A stretch of DNA of 64,000 bases from Streptomyces pactum (GTDB lineage: Bacteria > Actinomycetota > Actinomycetes > Streptomycetales > Streptomycetaceae). The position numbers were made by a program, and so were the translations under genes. Where the stretch lies: assembly GCF_002005225.1 (NCBI RefSeq), contig NZ_CP019724.1:7854001-7918000 (forward strand). Direction: 5' to 3'. The number at the start of each line of letters is the position of its first letter. The stretch's first letter is position 1. The notes beneath the pieces were generated by a model. The model was given only the letters and a program-made list of their open reading frames with translations. It was not told the DNA's origin and ran no database searches. Of the stretch, positions 45,119-54,080 are shown piece after piece.

Positions 45119-46033
45119 TCAGCAGCGTTCGGCCAGTACCGCCTGGATGACGTGGCGGGCGTTGCCCGCCATCGCCGCGTTGGTCTCGCGGTAGTACGGC
45201 AGCGCGATCAACGCCTGGGACAGCGTCCGTCCCCGGCCGCGCCTCCAGGCCGCGTCGTCCACGCCGAGCGCCTCGCGGAAGACCTCCCTGGCGCCGGCCG
45301 GCAGCAGATTCCACGCCGGGAAGAGGTCGCAGGCCGGGTCGCCCACTCCCATGCAGCCGAAGTCGATCACCGAGGACAGCCTGCCGCCGTCCACCAGCAG
45401 GTTGCCGGGCATCAGGTCGGCGTGCAGCCAGACCGGCGGTCCCTCCCAGGCCGGGGCACGCAGCGCGTCCTCCCACACGGCGGTCAGGGCGTCGCAGTCG
45501 AAACCTTCCCCGGGCAGGCCGCGCAGTTCCTCGATCGCGGACCGGGTCGGCTCGTCGAGCGTGGCGAGCGGGCCGCCGCGATGGGCCGGCGGCGCGTCCG
45601 GCAGGGTGACGCTCCGCATCGCCGCCACGAACCCGGCCAGGTCCCCGGCCAGCAGCGCGGGCTCGCGCAGCGCTCCGGCCTCGGGGATCTCCCCGGGCAG
45701 CCACCGGTACACCGACCAGGGCCACGGATAGCCTTCGTCCGGCTCACCGGCCCCGAGTACTTCGGGGACGGCGGCGGGCAGCAGGGGCGAGAGGCGGGGC
45801 AACCACTCCCGCTCCGCCAGCACGTCACCGGCACCGCCCTCGATCAGCGGCAGCCGTACGACCAGGCCGTCGCCGAGCCGGTACATCGCGTTGACCGTCC
45901 CACCGGACGGGAAGCGCTCGACCGGCAGTCCCGCCCACTGCGGGAACTGCCCGGCGACCAGGCGCCGTACGAGACGGTCGTCGAGCGGCTGAAGGAGACC
46001 CTGCCGAAGCTGCCCTGAACTCATGGGCCTCAT
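45119..46033 (-). CDS. Aminoglycoside/macrolide phosphotransferase-like kinase
   Basis: The 304-residue protein has the APH/choline-kinase fold: WLHADLMPGNLLVDGGRLSSVIDFGCMGVGDPACDL gives the catalytic HxDxxxxN and the metal-binding DFG. The N-lobe includes FPSGGTVNAMYRLGDGLVVRLPL. Many genomic members phosphorylate small metabolites and some inactivate aminoglycosides; resistance is not shown here. The start at 46033 follows GGGGG; a second ATG lies three codons downstream. It is convergent with the hydrolase gene across 19 bp. Confidence 0.87.
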   Translation of the reverse strand: MRPMSSGQLRQGLLQPLDDRLVRRLVAGQFPQWAGLPVERFPSGGTVNAMYRLGDGLVVRLPLIEGGAGDVLAEREWLPRLSPLLPAAVPEVLGAGEPDEGYPWPWSVYRWLPGEIPEAGALREPALLAGDLAGFVAAMRSVTLPDAPPAHRGGPLATLDEPTRSAIEELRGLPGEGFDCDALTAVWEDALRAPAWEGPPVWLHADLMPGNLLVDGGRLSSVIDFGCMGVGDPACDLFPAWNLLPAGAREVFREALGVDDAAWRRGRGRTLSQALIALPYYRETNAAMAGNARHVIQAVLAERC

Positions 46034-46176
46034 CCGACCCCCCGACGCCGAGGGCCGTCAAACGCTTTCCCGTCCGCCGGACGGCGACGTGCTCGGCGCC
46101 GGCCGTCCGGGCCCGGTCCGGGACCGCCAACGCCGACCCGGCGGGATCCGCCGCCGAGGCTCGGGGGTTCGCCCGG

Positions 46177-46746
46177 TCAGACGCCGAACTCCGAGGGCGA
46201 CACCCCGAGGGCGGTGCAGGCCTCGCGGATCGCGTACTGCTCGGACGGCTCGAAGACCCCGTCGGCGCCGGCGATGACCATACCGGTCTGGATGACCGCC
46301 CGGGCCTCCGCGGGCTTCTTGGCGGCCTTGGCGATCACCTGCAGGGCCTCGCTCTTGCCCAGCTCGAAGTTGGCGACGAGCCGGTCCACGTGCTGGTTGA
46401 ACCGCTGGCGGAGCTGGTCCGCCGGGAAGTTCTGCAAGACCTCGTTGGAGACGATCAGCTCCTCCACGCGCTGCCGCTCGGCCGGCTCCACCTGCCCGTC
46501 GGCCGCGGCGACCAGCGCGCACATGGCCATGCTGGCGTCGCGGTAGGCGCCGCTCTTGAGTTCGGTCTTGACCGATGCGAGCTGGGTCTTGAACATGCCG
46601 ATCAACTGGGCCTTGGAGCCGCCGGAGGACGAGCCCGGCCGGCCGGTTCCCTGGTGCCCCTGGGGGCCCTGCCCGGGGCCGCTCGCTCCCCGGGCGCCCT
46701 GGGACTGCTGGAAGGTCTTGGCCTGGTCCTTGATCTTGTCCCACAT
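46177..46746 (-). CDS. TerB-family tellurite resistance-like protein
   Basis: The 189-residue protein has a Gly/Gln/Ser-rich N-terminal stretch and a helical TerB domain: LKSGAYRDASMAMCALVAAADGQVEPAERQRVEELI, ending MVIAGADGVFEPSEQYAIREACTALGVSPSEF, with the paired acidic calcium-like loops (DGQVEPAE and DGVFEPSE). TerB proteins join membrane-associated stress complexes, often with TerD and related proteins, which are not seen here. ATG 46746 is chosen by homology; GTG 46761 is possible. The stop lies 140 bp from the divergent kinase. Confidence 0.87.
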   Translation of the reverse strand: MWDKIKDQAKTFQQSQGARGASGPGQGPQGHQGTGRPGSSSGGSKAQLIGMFKTQLASVKTELKSGAYRDASMAMCALVAAADGQVEPAERQRVEELIVSNEVLQNFPADQLRQRFNQHVDRLVANFELGKSEALQVIAKAAKKPAEARAVIQTGMVIAGADGVFEPSEQYAIREACTALGVSPSEFGV

Positions 46747-46951
46747 CGCCACTCGTGCCACCTCGGCTTCTGTTGCTGCTGCGTGTCCGTCTTGGTCCTC
46801 GGTCGCGATTCCTCGCGGCCATCAGGATGAACGAGGCCGGGGGCCGCGGGGTTCCCGAAAGGCAAAGACCGGGCAAAGTGTCTCATGGTCCCGTAGTAGG
46901 CTGCACGACCAGGAGTTGACGGTCGGTCGGCAGGGTTGGGGTGCGTGACGG

Positions 46952-47428
46952 GTGGCTCGGCTGAAGGCGTCACCGGCCGCTGCCGGGACCCGCGAGCCGC
47001 TCCGTGCCTCCTTCATCCGGCGCACGGTGCGGTCGCGGGAGGTCGGCTGGTTCGTCGCGATCGGCATCGTGTCGACCGTCGGCCAGGCACTGCTGTACTG
47101 GGTGCTGCGCCTGTGGTGGCCCCCGGCCGCGGCCAACCTGGTCTCCCTGCTGGTGCTGACCGTGCTGAACACCGAGGCGAACCGGCGGCTGACGTTCCGG
47201 CACACCGCCGCGGGGGCGGTCCGTGCCCACCTGGGAGCCGGTGGCCTCTTCCTGCTCGGCTACCTGGTCACGTCCGGCGCCGTGCTGTGGTTCAGGCACG
47301 CGGAGCCCGGCGCCTCGCCCGCCGCCGAGACCGGAGTGCTCGCCGCCGCGTCGGTCGCCGTCACCGTGGTGCGCTTCGTGGTTCTGCGGCTGGCCGTCTT
47401 CCGCGGCCCCGCCGGCCGGCGACGCTGA
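46952..47428 (+). CDS. GtrA-family membrane protein
   Basis: The 158-residue protein has four TM helices (EVGWFVAIGIVSTVGQALLYWVL, PAAANLVSLLVLTVLNTEANRRLTF, AGGLFLLGYLVTSGAVLWF, and a last one around ASVAVTVVRFVVLRLAVF). The helix-2/3 motif NTEANRRLTF is the GtrA signature. GtrA proteins are proposed flippases for polyprenyl-linked sugars in wall or glycan synthesis. The GTG at 46952 has no good ribosome site, so the start is uncertain. Confidence 0.85.
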   Translation: MARLKASPAAAGTREPLRASFIRRTVRSREVGWFVAIGIVSTVGQALLYWVLRLWWPPAAANLVSLLVLTVLNTEANRRLTFRHTAAGAVRAHLGAGGLFLLGYLVTSGAVLWFRHAEPGASPAAETGVLAAASVAVTVVRFVVLRLAVFRGPAGRRR

Positions 47429-47443
47429 ACCGCGCGCCGCCCG

Positions 47444-47824
47444 TCAGGAGCCGAAGCGGCGACGGGAGGCCTCGATGTGGCCCAGGTACTCGTGGGTCCA
47501 GTCGCACATGTGGTGGGTCGTCTTCAGCAGTCCCCGTCCCGGCTCCGTGAGGGTGTACTCGACCCGCGGCGGCACGGTGGGGTGCACGCGGCGCTCCACC
47601 AGCCCGTTGCGTTCCAGCATGCGTAGGTTCTGCGTGAGCATCTTGTGGCTGATGCCCTCGATCTCGTCGCGCAGCTCGCCGAAGCGCAGGGTGCGGTCGC
47701 CCAGCGCCTCGATGAGCAGCAGCGCCCACTTGTTGGCGATGTCCGAGAAGATCTCCCGCGCCAGGGAGTCCGCGCGCGTCAGGTCCGCGTCGTCGGGCGA
47801 GCCCGTGAACTGCTTGGTCACCAT
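47444..47824 (-). CDS. HxlR-family transcriptional regulator
   Basis: The 126-residue protein is a single HxlR winged-helix domain: FSDIANKWALLLIEALGDRTLRFGELRDEIEGISHKMLTQNLRMLERNGLVERRV, then PPRVEYTLTEPGRGLL and the C-terminal dimer helix. HxlR regulators often respond to redox or aldehyde stress. It is divergent from the RidA gene, and the shared 103-bp gap carries an inverted repeat. ATG 47824 or GTG 47821 may be the start. Confidence 0.9.
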   Translation of the reverse strand: MVTKQFTGSPDDADLTRADSLAREIFSDIANKWALLLIEALGDRTLRFGELRDEIEGISHKMLTQNLRMLERNGLVERRVHPTVPPRVEYTLTEPGRGLLKTTHHMCDWTHEYLGHIEASRRRFGS

Positions 47825-47875
47825 TCGGTTCCCCAGTCACTGAAAAGTGCGTTCTTCCATGTCAGCGGTCACTCT

Positions 47876-47910
47876 CCTACGGTTCCCGAGTAACCGCAAG
47901 AAACCGTAGG
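47876..47910. promoter_or_regulatory. Inverted repeat between HxlR and RidA genes
   Basis: CCTACGGTT (47876-47884) and AACCGTAGG (47902-47910) form perfect 9-bp arms with a 17-bp spacer, ending 17 bp before the ridA-like ATG. Likely HxlR operator. Confidence 0.55.
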
Positions 47911-47927
47911 GCAAGGAGAGACACGTC

Positions 47928-48335
47928 ATGGCCATCACCCTGGTGAACCCCGCCGGACTGCCGGAGATCGACGTCTACCGGCAGGTTTCGATCGCGTCCG
48001 GTTCGAAGCTGGTCTTCGTCGCCGGGCAGGTCGCGTGGGACGCCGACGGCGTCACGGTCGGCGCGGACGACCTCGCCGCGCAGGCCGAGCAGTGCTACCT
48101 CAACGTCGCCACCGCCCTGGCCGCGGCCGGCGCCTCCTTCGACGACGTGGCGAAACTGAACGTGCATGTCGTCGACTGGACCCCCGACAAGATGCCCCTG
48201 CTGCTGGAGGGCATCGACCGGGCGGCCGCGAAGCTGGGGTTCACCGCGGGACCGCCGGCCACGCTGCTGGGCGTCGCGGCGCTGGACGTGCCCGAGCACC
48301 TGATCGAGGTCGAGGCCACCGCGGTCGTCGACTGA
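47928..48335 (+). CDS. RidA-family (YjgF/UK114) deaminase
   Basis: The 135-residue length matches RidA proteins. RidA hydrolyses reactive enamine/imine intermediates from amino acid metabolism. Visible family blocks are KLVFVAGQVAWDADG, EQCYLNVATALAAAGASFDDVAKLNVHVVD and PPATLLGVAALDVPEHLIEVEATA; the Arg used by active RidA near residue 105 appears replaced by the LLGV context, so it may be a non-deaminating Rid subgroup. The ATG at 47928 follows AAGGAG. Its HxlR partner suggests induction. Confidence 0.9.
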   Translation: MAITLVNPAGLPEIDVYRQVSIASGSKLVFVAGQVAWDADGVTVGADDLAAQAEQCYLNVATALAAAGASFDDVAKLNVHVVDWTPDKMPLLLEGIDRAAAKLGFTAGPPATLLGVAALDVPEHLIEVEATAVVD

Positions 48336-48693
48336 ACGGCCCTGCCGCGGACGGCCCGGCGGCCGGTGCACGGGGGACGAGCGCGGCGGGCGAGCGCGAC
48401 TGGCGGTCGAGCCGGTCGAGTTGGCGATGCCGCGAGTGGTCCGAGACCACCGCGCCGATCGGACTCAGCCCCGTCGGCAGCAGCCAGGCGGTGGGCGCCA
48501 GAGCACCGTCCAGCGGCGTGCCACGCCCCGTGGCACCTCACTCACCGGACCGTCCAGCGGAGGTCTGACCTCGCGGGCACCGGTGTGGGAAGCACTGATG
48601 AGCCGTTTGAGCGCCTGAGCTCGGGACACGCGAGTGCTGTGCGCCGCCGGCCGGCGGCGCGGACCCGCCTACGTGATCGTGTGGAGGCCAGTA
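48336..48693 (-). other. Gap between RidA and SDR genes, possible remnant
   Basis: No intact gene. On the minus strand, about 48380-48530 reads LDGALAPTAWLLPTGLSPIGAVVSDHSRHRQLDRLDRQSRS without a start or clear family, so it may be decayed coding DNA. The end carries GGAGG of the SDR gene. Confidence 0.3.
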
Positions 48694-49623
48694 ATGGTGG
48701 AGAGGAACGGAACGGGCGGCGGACCGCTCGACCGTCCGGCGATGCCCCAGGAGGAGGCGGAGCTTTCTCCGCCGTACCGATTCCGGCGTCAGCAGCGCCC
48801 CGGTTTGGAAGAGCGGATGGACCCGCGCCCGCGCTACCTCGCTCCCCATTACCGGGGATCCGGAAAACTCGCCGGGAAGGTCGCGCTGATCACCGGCGGC
48901 GACTCCGGAATCGGCCGTTCGGTGGCCGTCCTCTACGCGCGTGAGGGGGCCGACGTCGCCATCGTCCACCTGCCCGAGGAGCAGAGCGACGCCGACGAGA
49001 CCCGCGAGGCGGTCGAGAAGGAGGGCCGTACCTGCCTGCTGCTGCCGGGAGACCTGTGCGACCCGGCCTTCTGCGCGGACGTCGTCGAACGCACCGTCGC
49101 CGAACTGGGCGGCCTGAACGTCCTGGTCAGCAACGCCGCCTACCTCAACAGCCAGAACAGCCTGTCCGACCTGTCCGCCGAGGACTTCGACCGTGTCTTC
49201 AAGACGAACGTCTACGCCTATTTCCATCTGGTGATGGCGGCGCTGCCGCACCTCTCCCACGGTGACGCGGTCATCGCCACCGCGTCCGAGGAGGCCCTCA
49301 AGGGCAGCGAGATCATGATGGACTACGCCGCCTCCAAGGCCGCCCTGGTCGTCTTCACCAAGTCCATCGCCTCCCACCTGGCCGAGCGCGGCGTCCGGGC
49401 GAACGTCGTCTCCCCGGGGCCCACCTGGACGGTGCTCAACCTGGCGGGGCAGCGGTTTCCCGACGAGTATCTGACCAACCTCGGCGGTTCGTCCCCCATG
49501 GGGCGGGTCGCCCAGCCGGAGGAGGTCGCTCCCGCGTACGTGTACCTGGCCTCCGACGCGGACTCCAGCTTCACCGTCGGCGAGGTCATCGCCGTCACGG
49601 GCGGCCTCACGGACACCCGCTGA
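48694..49623 (+). CDS. SDR oxidoreductase, stress-protein (YhxC/GSP39-like) type
   Basis: The 309-residue protein has a 55-residue N-terminal extension (LSPPYRFRRQQRPGLEERMDPRPRYL) typical of general-stress SDRs, then the nucleotide site VALITGGDSGIGRSVAVLYAREGA, the Asn of NAAYLN, the catalytic YAASKAALVVFTKS, and the C-terminal ending EVIAVTGG. It probably reduces an aldehyde, ketone or sugar-like substrate with NAD(P)H; the exact substrate is unknown. The ATG at 48694 follows GGAGG. It is convergent with the Cys-rich protein gene. Confidence 0.9.
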   Translation: MVERNGTGGGPLDRPAMPQEEAELSPPYRFRRQQRPGLEERMDPRPRYLAPHYRGSGKLAGKVALITGGDSGIGRSVAVLYAREGADVAIVHLPEEQSDADETREAVEKEGRTCLLLPGDLCDPAFCADVVERTVAELGGLNVLVSNAAYLNSQNSLSDLSAEDFDRVFKTNVYAYFHLVMAALPHLSHGDAVIATASEEALKGSEIMMDYAASKAALVVFTKSIASHLAERGVRANVVSPGPTWTVLNLAGQRFPDEYLTNLGGSSPMGRVAQPEEVAPAYVYLASDADSSFTVGEVIAVTGGLTDTR

Positions 49624-49649
49624 ACGCGCGGTCGTCGCGCCCGTCGGGC

Positions 49650-49680
49650 CGGCCGGGCAGGAGCCCGCGACGCCCGGCCG
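49650..49680. terminator. Hairpin between SDR and Cys-rich protein genes
   Basis: CGGCCGGGC (49650-49658) pairs with GCCCGGCCG (49672-49680), 27 bp after the SDR stop and 19 bp beyond the end of the convergent gene. Confidence 0.5.
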
Positions 49681-49698
49681 ACGGACGGGTGCCCGTAC

Positions 49699-50139
49699 CT
49701 ACCGCGGACTCGTGCGGGTCCGGGCCTGCCCCGAAGTACCGGCGTGGTGCGGGCAGTCCGCGTCGTGCCGTGCGCCCAGAGAGGTCCACCACCGCTCGCA
49801 GCAGCCGTCGCGGAGAGGGCCGCGCGCGGCGGCGGGGCGGGTGCACTCCGGCCCGTGCGGGGCGCCGTCGGAGAGCCGCCAGAACGCGCAGCACGGTGGG
49901 AGCGCGGTGCTGAGCGGCTGCTGCCGGCGGGGGCGTGCCAGCCGCTCGGCGCGCTGGGCCCGCGCCAGCCGCAGCCGGTGCTCCGTCCGGGCGCGGGCGG
50001 CACACCAGGCGAACACGGCGGCGCCGTACAGGCCCGGCAGGGCCAGCCAGGGATGGTGGGAGGCCGCGTAACCGGCGGCGGCGAGAAGGAGCGCGGCGGC
50101 GGCACGGCACGCGCGGGCGGTGCGCAGGCTCGGTGTCAC
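49699..50139 (-). CDS. Small Cys-rich membrane protein, unknown
   Basis: The 146-residue protein has two closely spaced hydrophobic segments (AAALLLAAAGYAAS and LPGLYGAAVFAWCAARA), a basic middle and a Cys-rich C-terminus with CC, C, CC and C in the pattern PPCCAFWRLSDGAPHGPEC...GCCERWW...DADCPHH, with His nearby. This suggests metal binding. I do not recognise a named family. The GTG at 50139 follows GGGGG. The 173 bp upstream hold no recognised element. Confidence 0.6.
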   Translation of the reverse strand: MTPSLRTARACRAAAALLLAAAGYAASHHPWLALPGLYGAAVFAWCAARARTEHRLRLARAQRAERLARPRRQQPLSTALPPCCAFWRLSDGAPHGPECTRPAAARGPLRDGCCERWWTSLGARHDADCPHHAGTSGQARTRTSPR

Positions 50140-50312
50140 AGGGAACCCCCGTGGGTCGGCGGCGGAGAGGGCCTCGGGACCTCCGTATGCCCGCTGTCCG
50201 CCGCCCTACGTGTCCCGATCGCCGCCGGCGGCCCGGAGGCAGTGGCCCGAGGGGACGGCGGCGGGCCGGAATTGCGTTGCGGTCACCCACCGGTGCCCGT
50301 GAACCTTCACTC

Positions 50313-51242
50313 ATGTCCTCTGCTGTTTTGCGGCCGGCCGTGCTCGCCGACGCCCCCGTCATCACCGAACTCCTCAACGAGATCGACCGGATCGAGATCG
50401 GCCGGCCCGAGACCGACCAGCACACCGTCGAGGCCGACCTGAAGCGTCCGCGGACGGAGGTCGCGCACGACTCGTGGCTGGCCTTCGACGACGGCCGGCT
50501 GGTGGCGTACGGGTTGCTGTGGGACGAGTCCGGCGGGGAGCGCGTCGACATCGACCACTACGTGCTGCCCGACCACCAGGAGACCGGACTGCACCTGCTG
50601 GCGGCCATGGAGGCCCGTGCCCTGGCCAAGGCCCGGGCCAACCAAGCCGCGCGCGCCGTCGTCCACCTGCACCTCCACTCCCGGCCCACGACCGACACCG
50701 CCCTCCTCGTGGCGCGGGGCTGGAGCGTCGTGCGGCGCCACCACGTGCTGCGCCGTGCCGTGGACCCGGCGAGCGACCTGCCGCCCGAGGCCCCGGCGGG
50801 CGTGCGGCTGCGGGCCTGTGCCACGGAGGCGGACCGGGTCCGCGTGTACGAGCTGTACCAGCGGGCGTTCGCGGACCACTTCGACTTCCAGCCGCGCGAC
50901 TACCGGCTCTGGCTGAGTGACATCCAGGGCGAGCGGCTGGACTGGTCACTGGTGTCGATCGCAGCCACCGACGAACTGGGAGACGCCGGGTTCCTGCTGG
51001 CGCGGGACGACCGGGAGGCCATGGGCTGGATCCGCGGCCTCGGCGTGCTGCGCGAGGCCCGCGGCCGCGGCCTGGGCGCGTTCCTGCTCCGCGACGCCTT
51101 CGCCCGGTTCGCCGCGCGGGGCCGGGACACCGTGGGTCTCGGTGTCGACACCGAGAACGCGACGGGCGCCCCGCGGCTGTACGAGCGCAACGGGATGACG
51201 GTCCATTACGCCGTCGACACCTGGGAGGCCGTGCTCGGCTGA
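50313..51242 (+). CDS. Tandem GNAT-domain N-acetyltransferase
   Basis: The 309-residue protein has two GNAT domains. The first (about 1-145) is degenerate. The second has the acetyl-CoA loop RGLGVLREARGRGLGAFLLRDA and GLGVDTENATGAPRLYERNGM. The arrangement resembles mycothiol synthase and other actinobacterial two-domain acetyltransferases. The substrate is unknown. The ATG at 50313 has no clear ribosome site, so it may be leaderless or start nearby. Confidence 0.85.
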   Translation: MSSAVLRPAVLADAPVITELLNEIDRIEIGRPETDQHTVEADLKRPRTEVAHDSWLAFDDGRLVAYGLLWDESGGERVDIDHYVLPDHQETGLHLLAAMEARALAKARANQAARAVVHLHLHSRPTTDTALLVARGWSVVRRHHVLRRAVDPASDLPPEAPAGVRLRACATEADRVRVYELYQRAFADHFDFQPRDYRLWLSDIQGERLDWSLVSIAATDELGDAGFLLARDDREAMGWIRGLGVLREARGRGLGAFLLRDAFARFAARGRDTVGLGVDTENATGAPRLYERNGMTVHYAVDTWEAVLG

Positions 51243-51316
51243 CGCGGCCCAGGCTGCCTGCCCGGGCCCGCCCAGGCTGCCGGCCCGGGGTGATGCCCCG
51301 TCGTCGTCGCCCGGGG

Positions 51317-52579
51317 TCAGACCGGCGGCCGGGTCGTCGCGTCCAGCATGCGCCGCAGGTGGGCCCGCTCCGGTTCGCTGCCCGCCAGATCGAGTGCCCG
51401 GCGGTAGGCGGCAGCGGCCTCGGAGTGCCGCCCGAGCCGGCGCAGCAGATCGCCCCGAGCCGCGTGATAGGGGTGGTGGCCGCGCAGCCGCTCCTCGCCG
51501 GAGAGTTGGTCCAGCAGGGCGAGACCCGCCTCGTCCCCGTCGCGCATGGCGACGGCCACGGCCCGGTTCAGCGCGACGACGGGGGAGGGGGTGAGGACGA
51601 GCAGCACGTCGTAGAGCGCCGCGATCTGCGGCCAGTCGGTGGCCGCCAGGTCCGGCGCCTCGTCGTGCAGGGCGGCGATCGCGGCCTGCACCCCGTACGG
51701 CCCGGGCGGGCCGCCGGTCAGCGCGATGGTCACCAGGGTGGCGCCCTCCTCGATCATCGCGCGGTCCCAGCGGTCACGGTCCTGGTCCCCGAGCAGCACC
51801 AGCGCGCCGTCGGCGTCGGTGCGGGCCTCGTGCCGTGCGTGGACCAGCAGTATCAGGGCCAGCAGCCCGGCCACCTCACGCTCGGCGGGCAGCAGCCGGT
51901 ACAGGATCCGCACCAGCCGTACGGCCTCCCCGGTGAGGTCGGGACGTTGCAGGTCGGGGCCGGAGCTGGCCGCGTACCCCTCGGTGAACATCGAGTACAG
52001 CACCTGGAGTACGCCCGGCAGCCGCTCGGGCAGCTCGTCCGCACCGGGGACGCGGAACGGGATCCGCGCCTCACGGATCTTCTTCTTGGCCCGCACGATC
52101 CGCTGGGCCATCGTCGTCGGCGGCACGAGATGGGCCCGTGCCACCTCGGGTGTCGACAGCCCGGCGAGGCAGCGCAGCATCAGCGCACCGCGTGCCTCGG
52201 CCGGGAGGGCGGGATGGGCGCAGGTGAAGAACAACTGGAGCCGCTCGTCGGGCAGGTCGGCGGCGGTGTCCGCGGGAGGCACCGGTCCGGTCCGGTCCAT
52301 CTCCACCTGCAGGGCGGCGAGCCGGGCCGCGTAGGCCCGGTCCCGGCGCAGCCGGTCGACGGCCCGGCGCCGGGCCGTCGTCAGCAGCCAGGCGCCGGGC
52401 CTGGCCGGCACCCCCTGAACCGGCCAGTGCACCAGAGCCGCCTCGATCGCCTCCGAGGCGACCTCCTCGGCGAGGTCGAGGTCACCGAAACGCCGTACGA
52501 GGGACGCCAGCAGCAGCCCGTGCTCCTCGCGGAAGACCGCCTCGACCGCCCGGCCGGCCCCGCTCGCCCGCTCCCGCAT
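51317..52579 (-). CDS. ECF42-type RNA polymerase sigma factor with C-terminal helical extension
   Basis: The 420-residue protein has sigma region 2 (VEAVFREEHGLLLASLVRRFGDLDLAEEVASEAIEAAL) and region 4 (LRCLAGLSTPEVARAHLVPPTTMAQRIVRAKKKIR). It then has a C-terminal half of about 230 residues rich in helical repeats (PSPVVALNRAVAVAM... YHAARGDLLRRLGRHSEAAAAYRRALDL), the tetratricopeptide-like tail of the ECF42 group. These are typically paired with a DGPF/YCII protein gene, as here. ATG 52579 lies 5 bp after that gene's stop, in the same operon. The signal and targets are unknown. Confidence 0.9.
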   Translation of the reverse strand: MRERASGAGRAVEAVFREEHGLLLASLVRRFGDLDLAEEVASEAIEAALVHWPVQGVPARPGAWLLTTARRRAVDRLRRDRAYAARLAALQVEMDRTGPVPPADTAADLPDERLQLFFTCAHPALPAEARGALMLRCLAGLSTPEVARAHLVPPTTMAQRIVRAKKKIREARIPFRVPGADELPERLPGVLQVLYSMFTEGYAASSGPDLQRPDLTGEAVRLVRILYRLLPAEREVAGLLALILLVHARHEARTDADGALVLLGDQDRDRWDRAMIEEGATLVTIALTGGPPGPYGVQAAIAALHDEAPDLAATDWPQIAALYDVLLVLTPSPVVALNRAVAVAMRDGDEAGLALLDQLSGEERLRGHHPYHAARGDLLRRLGRHSEAAAAYRRALDLAGSEPERAHLRRMLDATTRPPV

Positions 52580-52584
52580 CGCCG

Positions 52585-52935
52585 TCAGGCCCCGAAGTCG
52601 GCCACCGGCCGCACGACGACCGAGCCGCTGCCGCGCGCTCCGGGGCAGCGCGCCGCCCACTCCAGCGCCGCGTCCAGGTCCGGGACGTCGATGACGTAGA
52701 AGCCGCCGAGAACCTCCCGGCTCTCCGCGAACGGACCGTCGACCACGGTCCGCGCACCGTCCGCGCCGACCTTGACGACGGTCGCCGTGACCAGGTCCGC
52801 CAGCGACTCGCCACTGACGAGGATGCCGGCCTCCCGCACGGCCTTGTCGTAGGCCGCCCAGTCCTGCTCGTCGCACTCGGCGGCGCCGCCCTCGGCGTCG
52901 ATCGCTCCGGCGTTGATCAGCAACATGTACTTCAT
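52585..52935 (-). CDS. DGPF/YCII-domain protein partnered with ECF42 sigma factor
   Basis: The 116-residue protein contains the DGPF motif (TVVDGPFAESREVLGGFYVIDVPDLDAALEWAARCPGA). It starts MKYMLLINAG, typical of YCII proteins that accompany ECF42 sigma factors and may act as their sensors or partners. The ATG at 52935 follows GGGAG. It is the first gene of the two-gene operon. Confidence 0.93.
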   Translation of the reverse strand: MKYMLLINAGAIDAEGGAAECDEQDWAAYDKAVREAGILVSGESLADLVTATVVKVGADGARTVVDGPFAESREVLGGFYVIDVPDLDAALEWAARCPGARGSGSVVVRPVADFGA

Positions 52936-53073
52936 GGTGGTACTCCCGTCAGGTCCTGTCCCGTCGTGCGGCGGGTGCCGCACACCATGACGACGAACGG
53001 GGGGCCGCCGGATCGACACGCGCCCCGAGTTGTTCTCCGCGCGTTTCTTCGCACCGGCCGTCCGGCCGGCGGG

Positions 53074-53256
53074 CCAGGCCGAGCTCGCCTGCCGGCGGCC
53101 GTCCCACTGTCGCGCACCGTGTCGCCCGGGGAGGTCTCCGGCCGCCTCGGCTACCCGTCTCCCGCCGCGTTCACCGCGGCCCTCACTCGCGTCTTCACGC
53201 GCGCCTTCGGCACGCCGCCGTCCCGCTTCACGGCGAGCCACCGCCGACCGCGCTAA
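53074..53256 (+). pseudogene. AraC-type regulator remnant
   Basis: The plus strand reads RTVSPGEVSGRLGYPSPAAFTAALTRVFTRAFGTPPSRFTASH, the second helix-turn-helix of an AraC regulator (RLGYxSPxAF...F...FGTPPSRF), with no intact N-terminal part. It overlaps the end of the convergent GntR gene by four bases. A broken gene. Confidence 0.5.
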
Positions 53257-53915
53257 GGCTGTTCCCGTTCCTGTTCCCGCGCGTGGTGGCCCAGGGCGGC
53301 GCTGCGGCTGGTCGCCAGGTGGTGCAGGACGAGCTCCTGTACGCGCTCGACGTCGCGCTCCGCGATGGCCTGGTAGAGGGCCTCGTGTTCCAGCGCCACG
53401 CCCAGCAGGTCGTCGTGCTGGCCCATGAGCCACCGCAGCCGGCTGCGCAGGACGCGCTCGAGTTCGTTGAGCAGTTCGTTGGCCGCCAGGGAGATGACCG
53501 TCTGGTGGAAGTCGGCGGCGGCCCGCCGGGCCCGCACCGCGTCGTCCGCGCGGGCCGCCTCCAGTTCGGTGTCCACCGTGGCGCGGAGCTTCTCCAGCCC
53601 GGCCCGGGTGTGCCGCTGGGCGGCGAGACGGAACGCCAGGGTCTCCAGGCCCGACCGCACCTCGTCGAGATCGGCGATGTCGCTGGTGGTGAACTCCCGT
53701 ACCACCGCCCAGGACCGGGGCCGCGGTGTCACCAGGCCTTCGGACACCAGGGTCTTGAGGGCCTCCCGGACGGGCAGCCGGCTCACGCCGAGCGCCTCGG
53801 CCAGTTCCCGTTCCACCAGGCGGCTGCCCGGCCTCCGCGCACCGTCGACGATCTCGTCACGCAGTCGCCGCGTGACCCGCTCGGACTCGGGCGTGAAGCC
53901 CTCTGACGCAGCCAT
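53253..53915 (-). CDS. GntR-family regulator, FadR/FCD subfamily
   Basis: The 220-residue protein has a GntR winged helix (RRPGSRLVERELAEALGVSRLPVREALKTLVSEGLV) and an all-helical FCD domain (EVRSGLETLAFRLAAQR onwards; FHQTVISLAANELLNEL with the Asp/His metal-site residues; EHEALYQAIAERDVERVQELVLHHLATS). It is in the same direction as the racemase-like and NCS1 permease genes but is downstream of them. The palindrome in the NCS1 promoter matches the family's TGGNNTACCA-like sites, so it probably represses this module. Confidence 0.9.
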   Translation of the reverse strand: MAASEGFTPESERVTRRLRDEIVDGARRPGSRLVERELAEALGVSRLPVREALKTLVSEGLVTPRPRSWAVVREFTTSDIADLDEVRSGLETLAFRLAAQRHTRAGLEKLRATVDTELEAARADDAVRARRAAADFHQTVISLAANELLNELERVLRSRLRWLMGQHDDLLGVALEHEALYQAIAERDVERVQELVLHHLATSRSAALGHHAREQEREQP

Positions 53916-54080
53916 CGCCGTCCTTCGTCTGTCTTCCCGTACCGGGCTCGCCGACCGCGCCGGTGCGGAGCGTCGGTCGGGCGGCCCGTCAGAATACCCC
54001 GCCGCCGGTGGGGCCGGTGGGGCCGGTGGGTGGCAGCCGCCGGGCTCGGGACGAGGGAGGAGGGACGGGATACGGCGGTC

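Noticed and set aside
51247..51285. Direct repeat CCCAGGCTGCC before the sigma factor end
   Set aside because: Two copies only, with no hairpin good enough to call a terminator or element.
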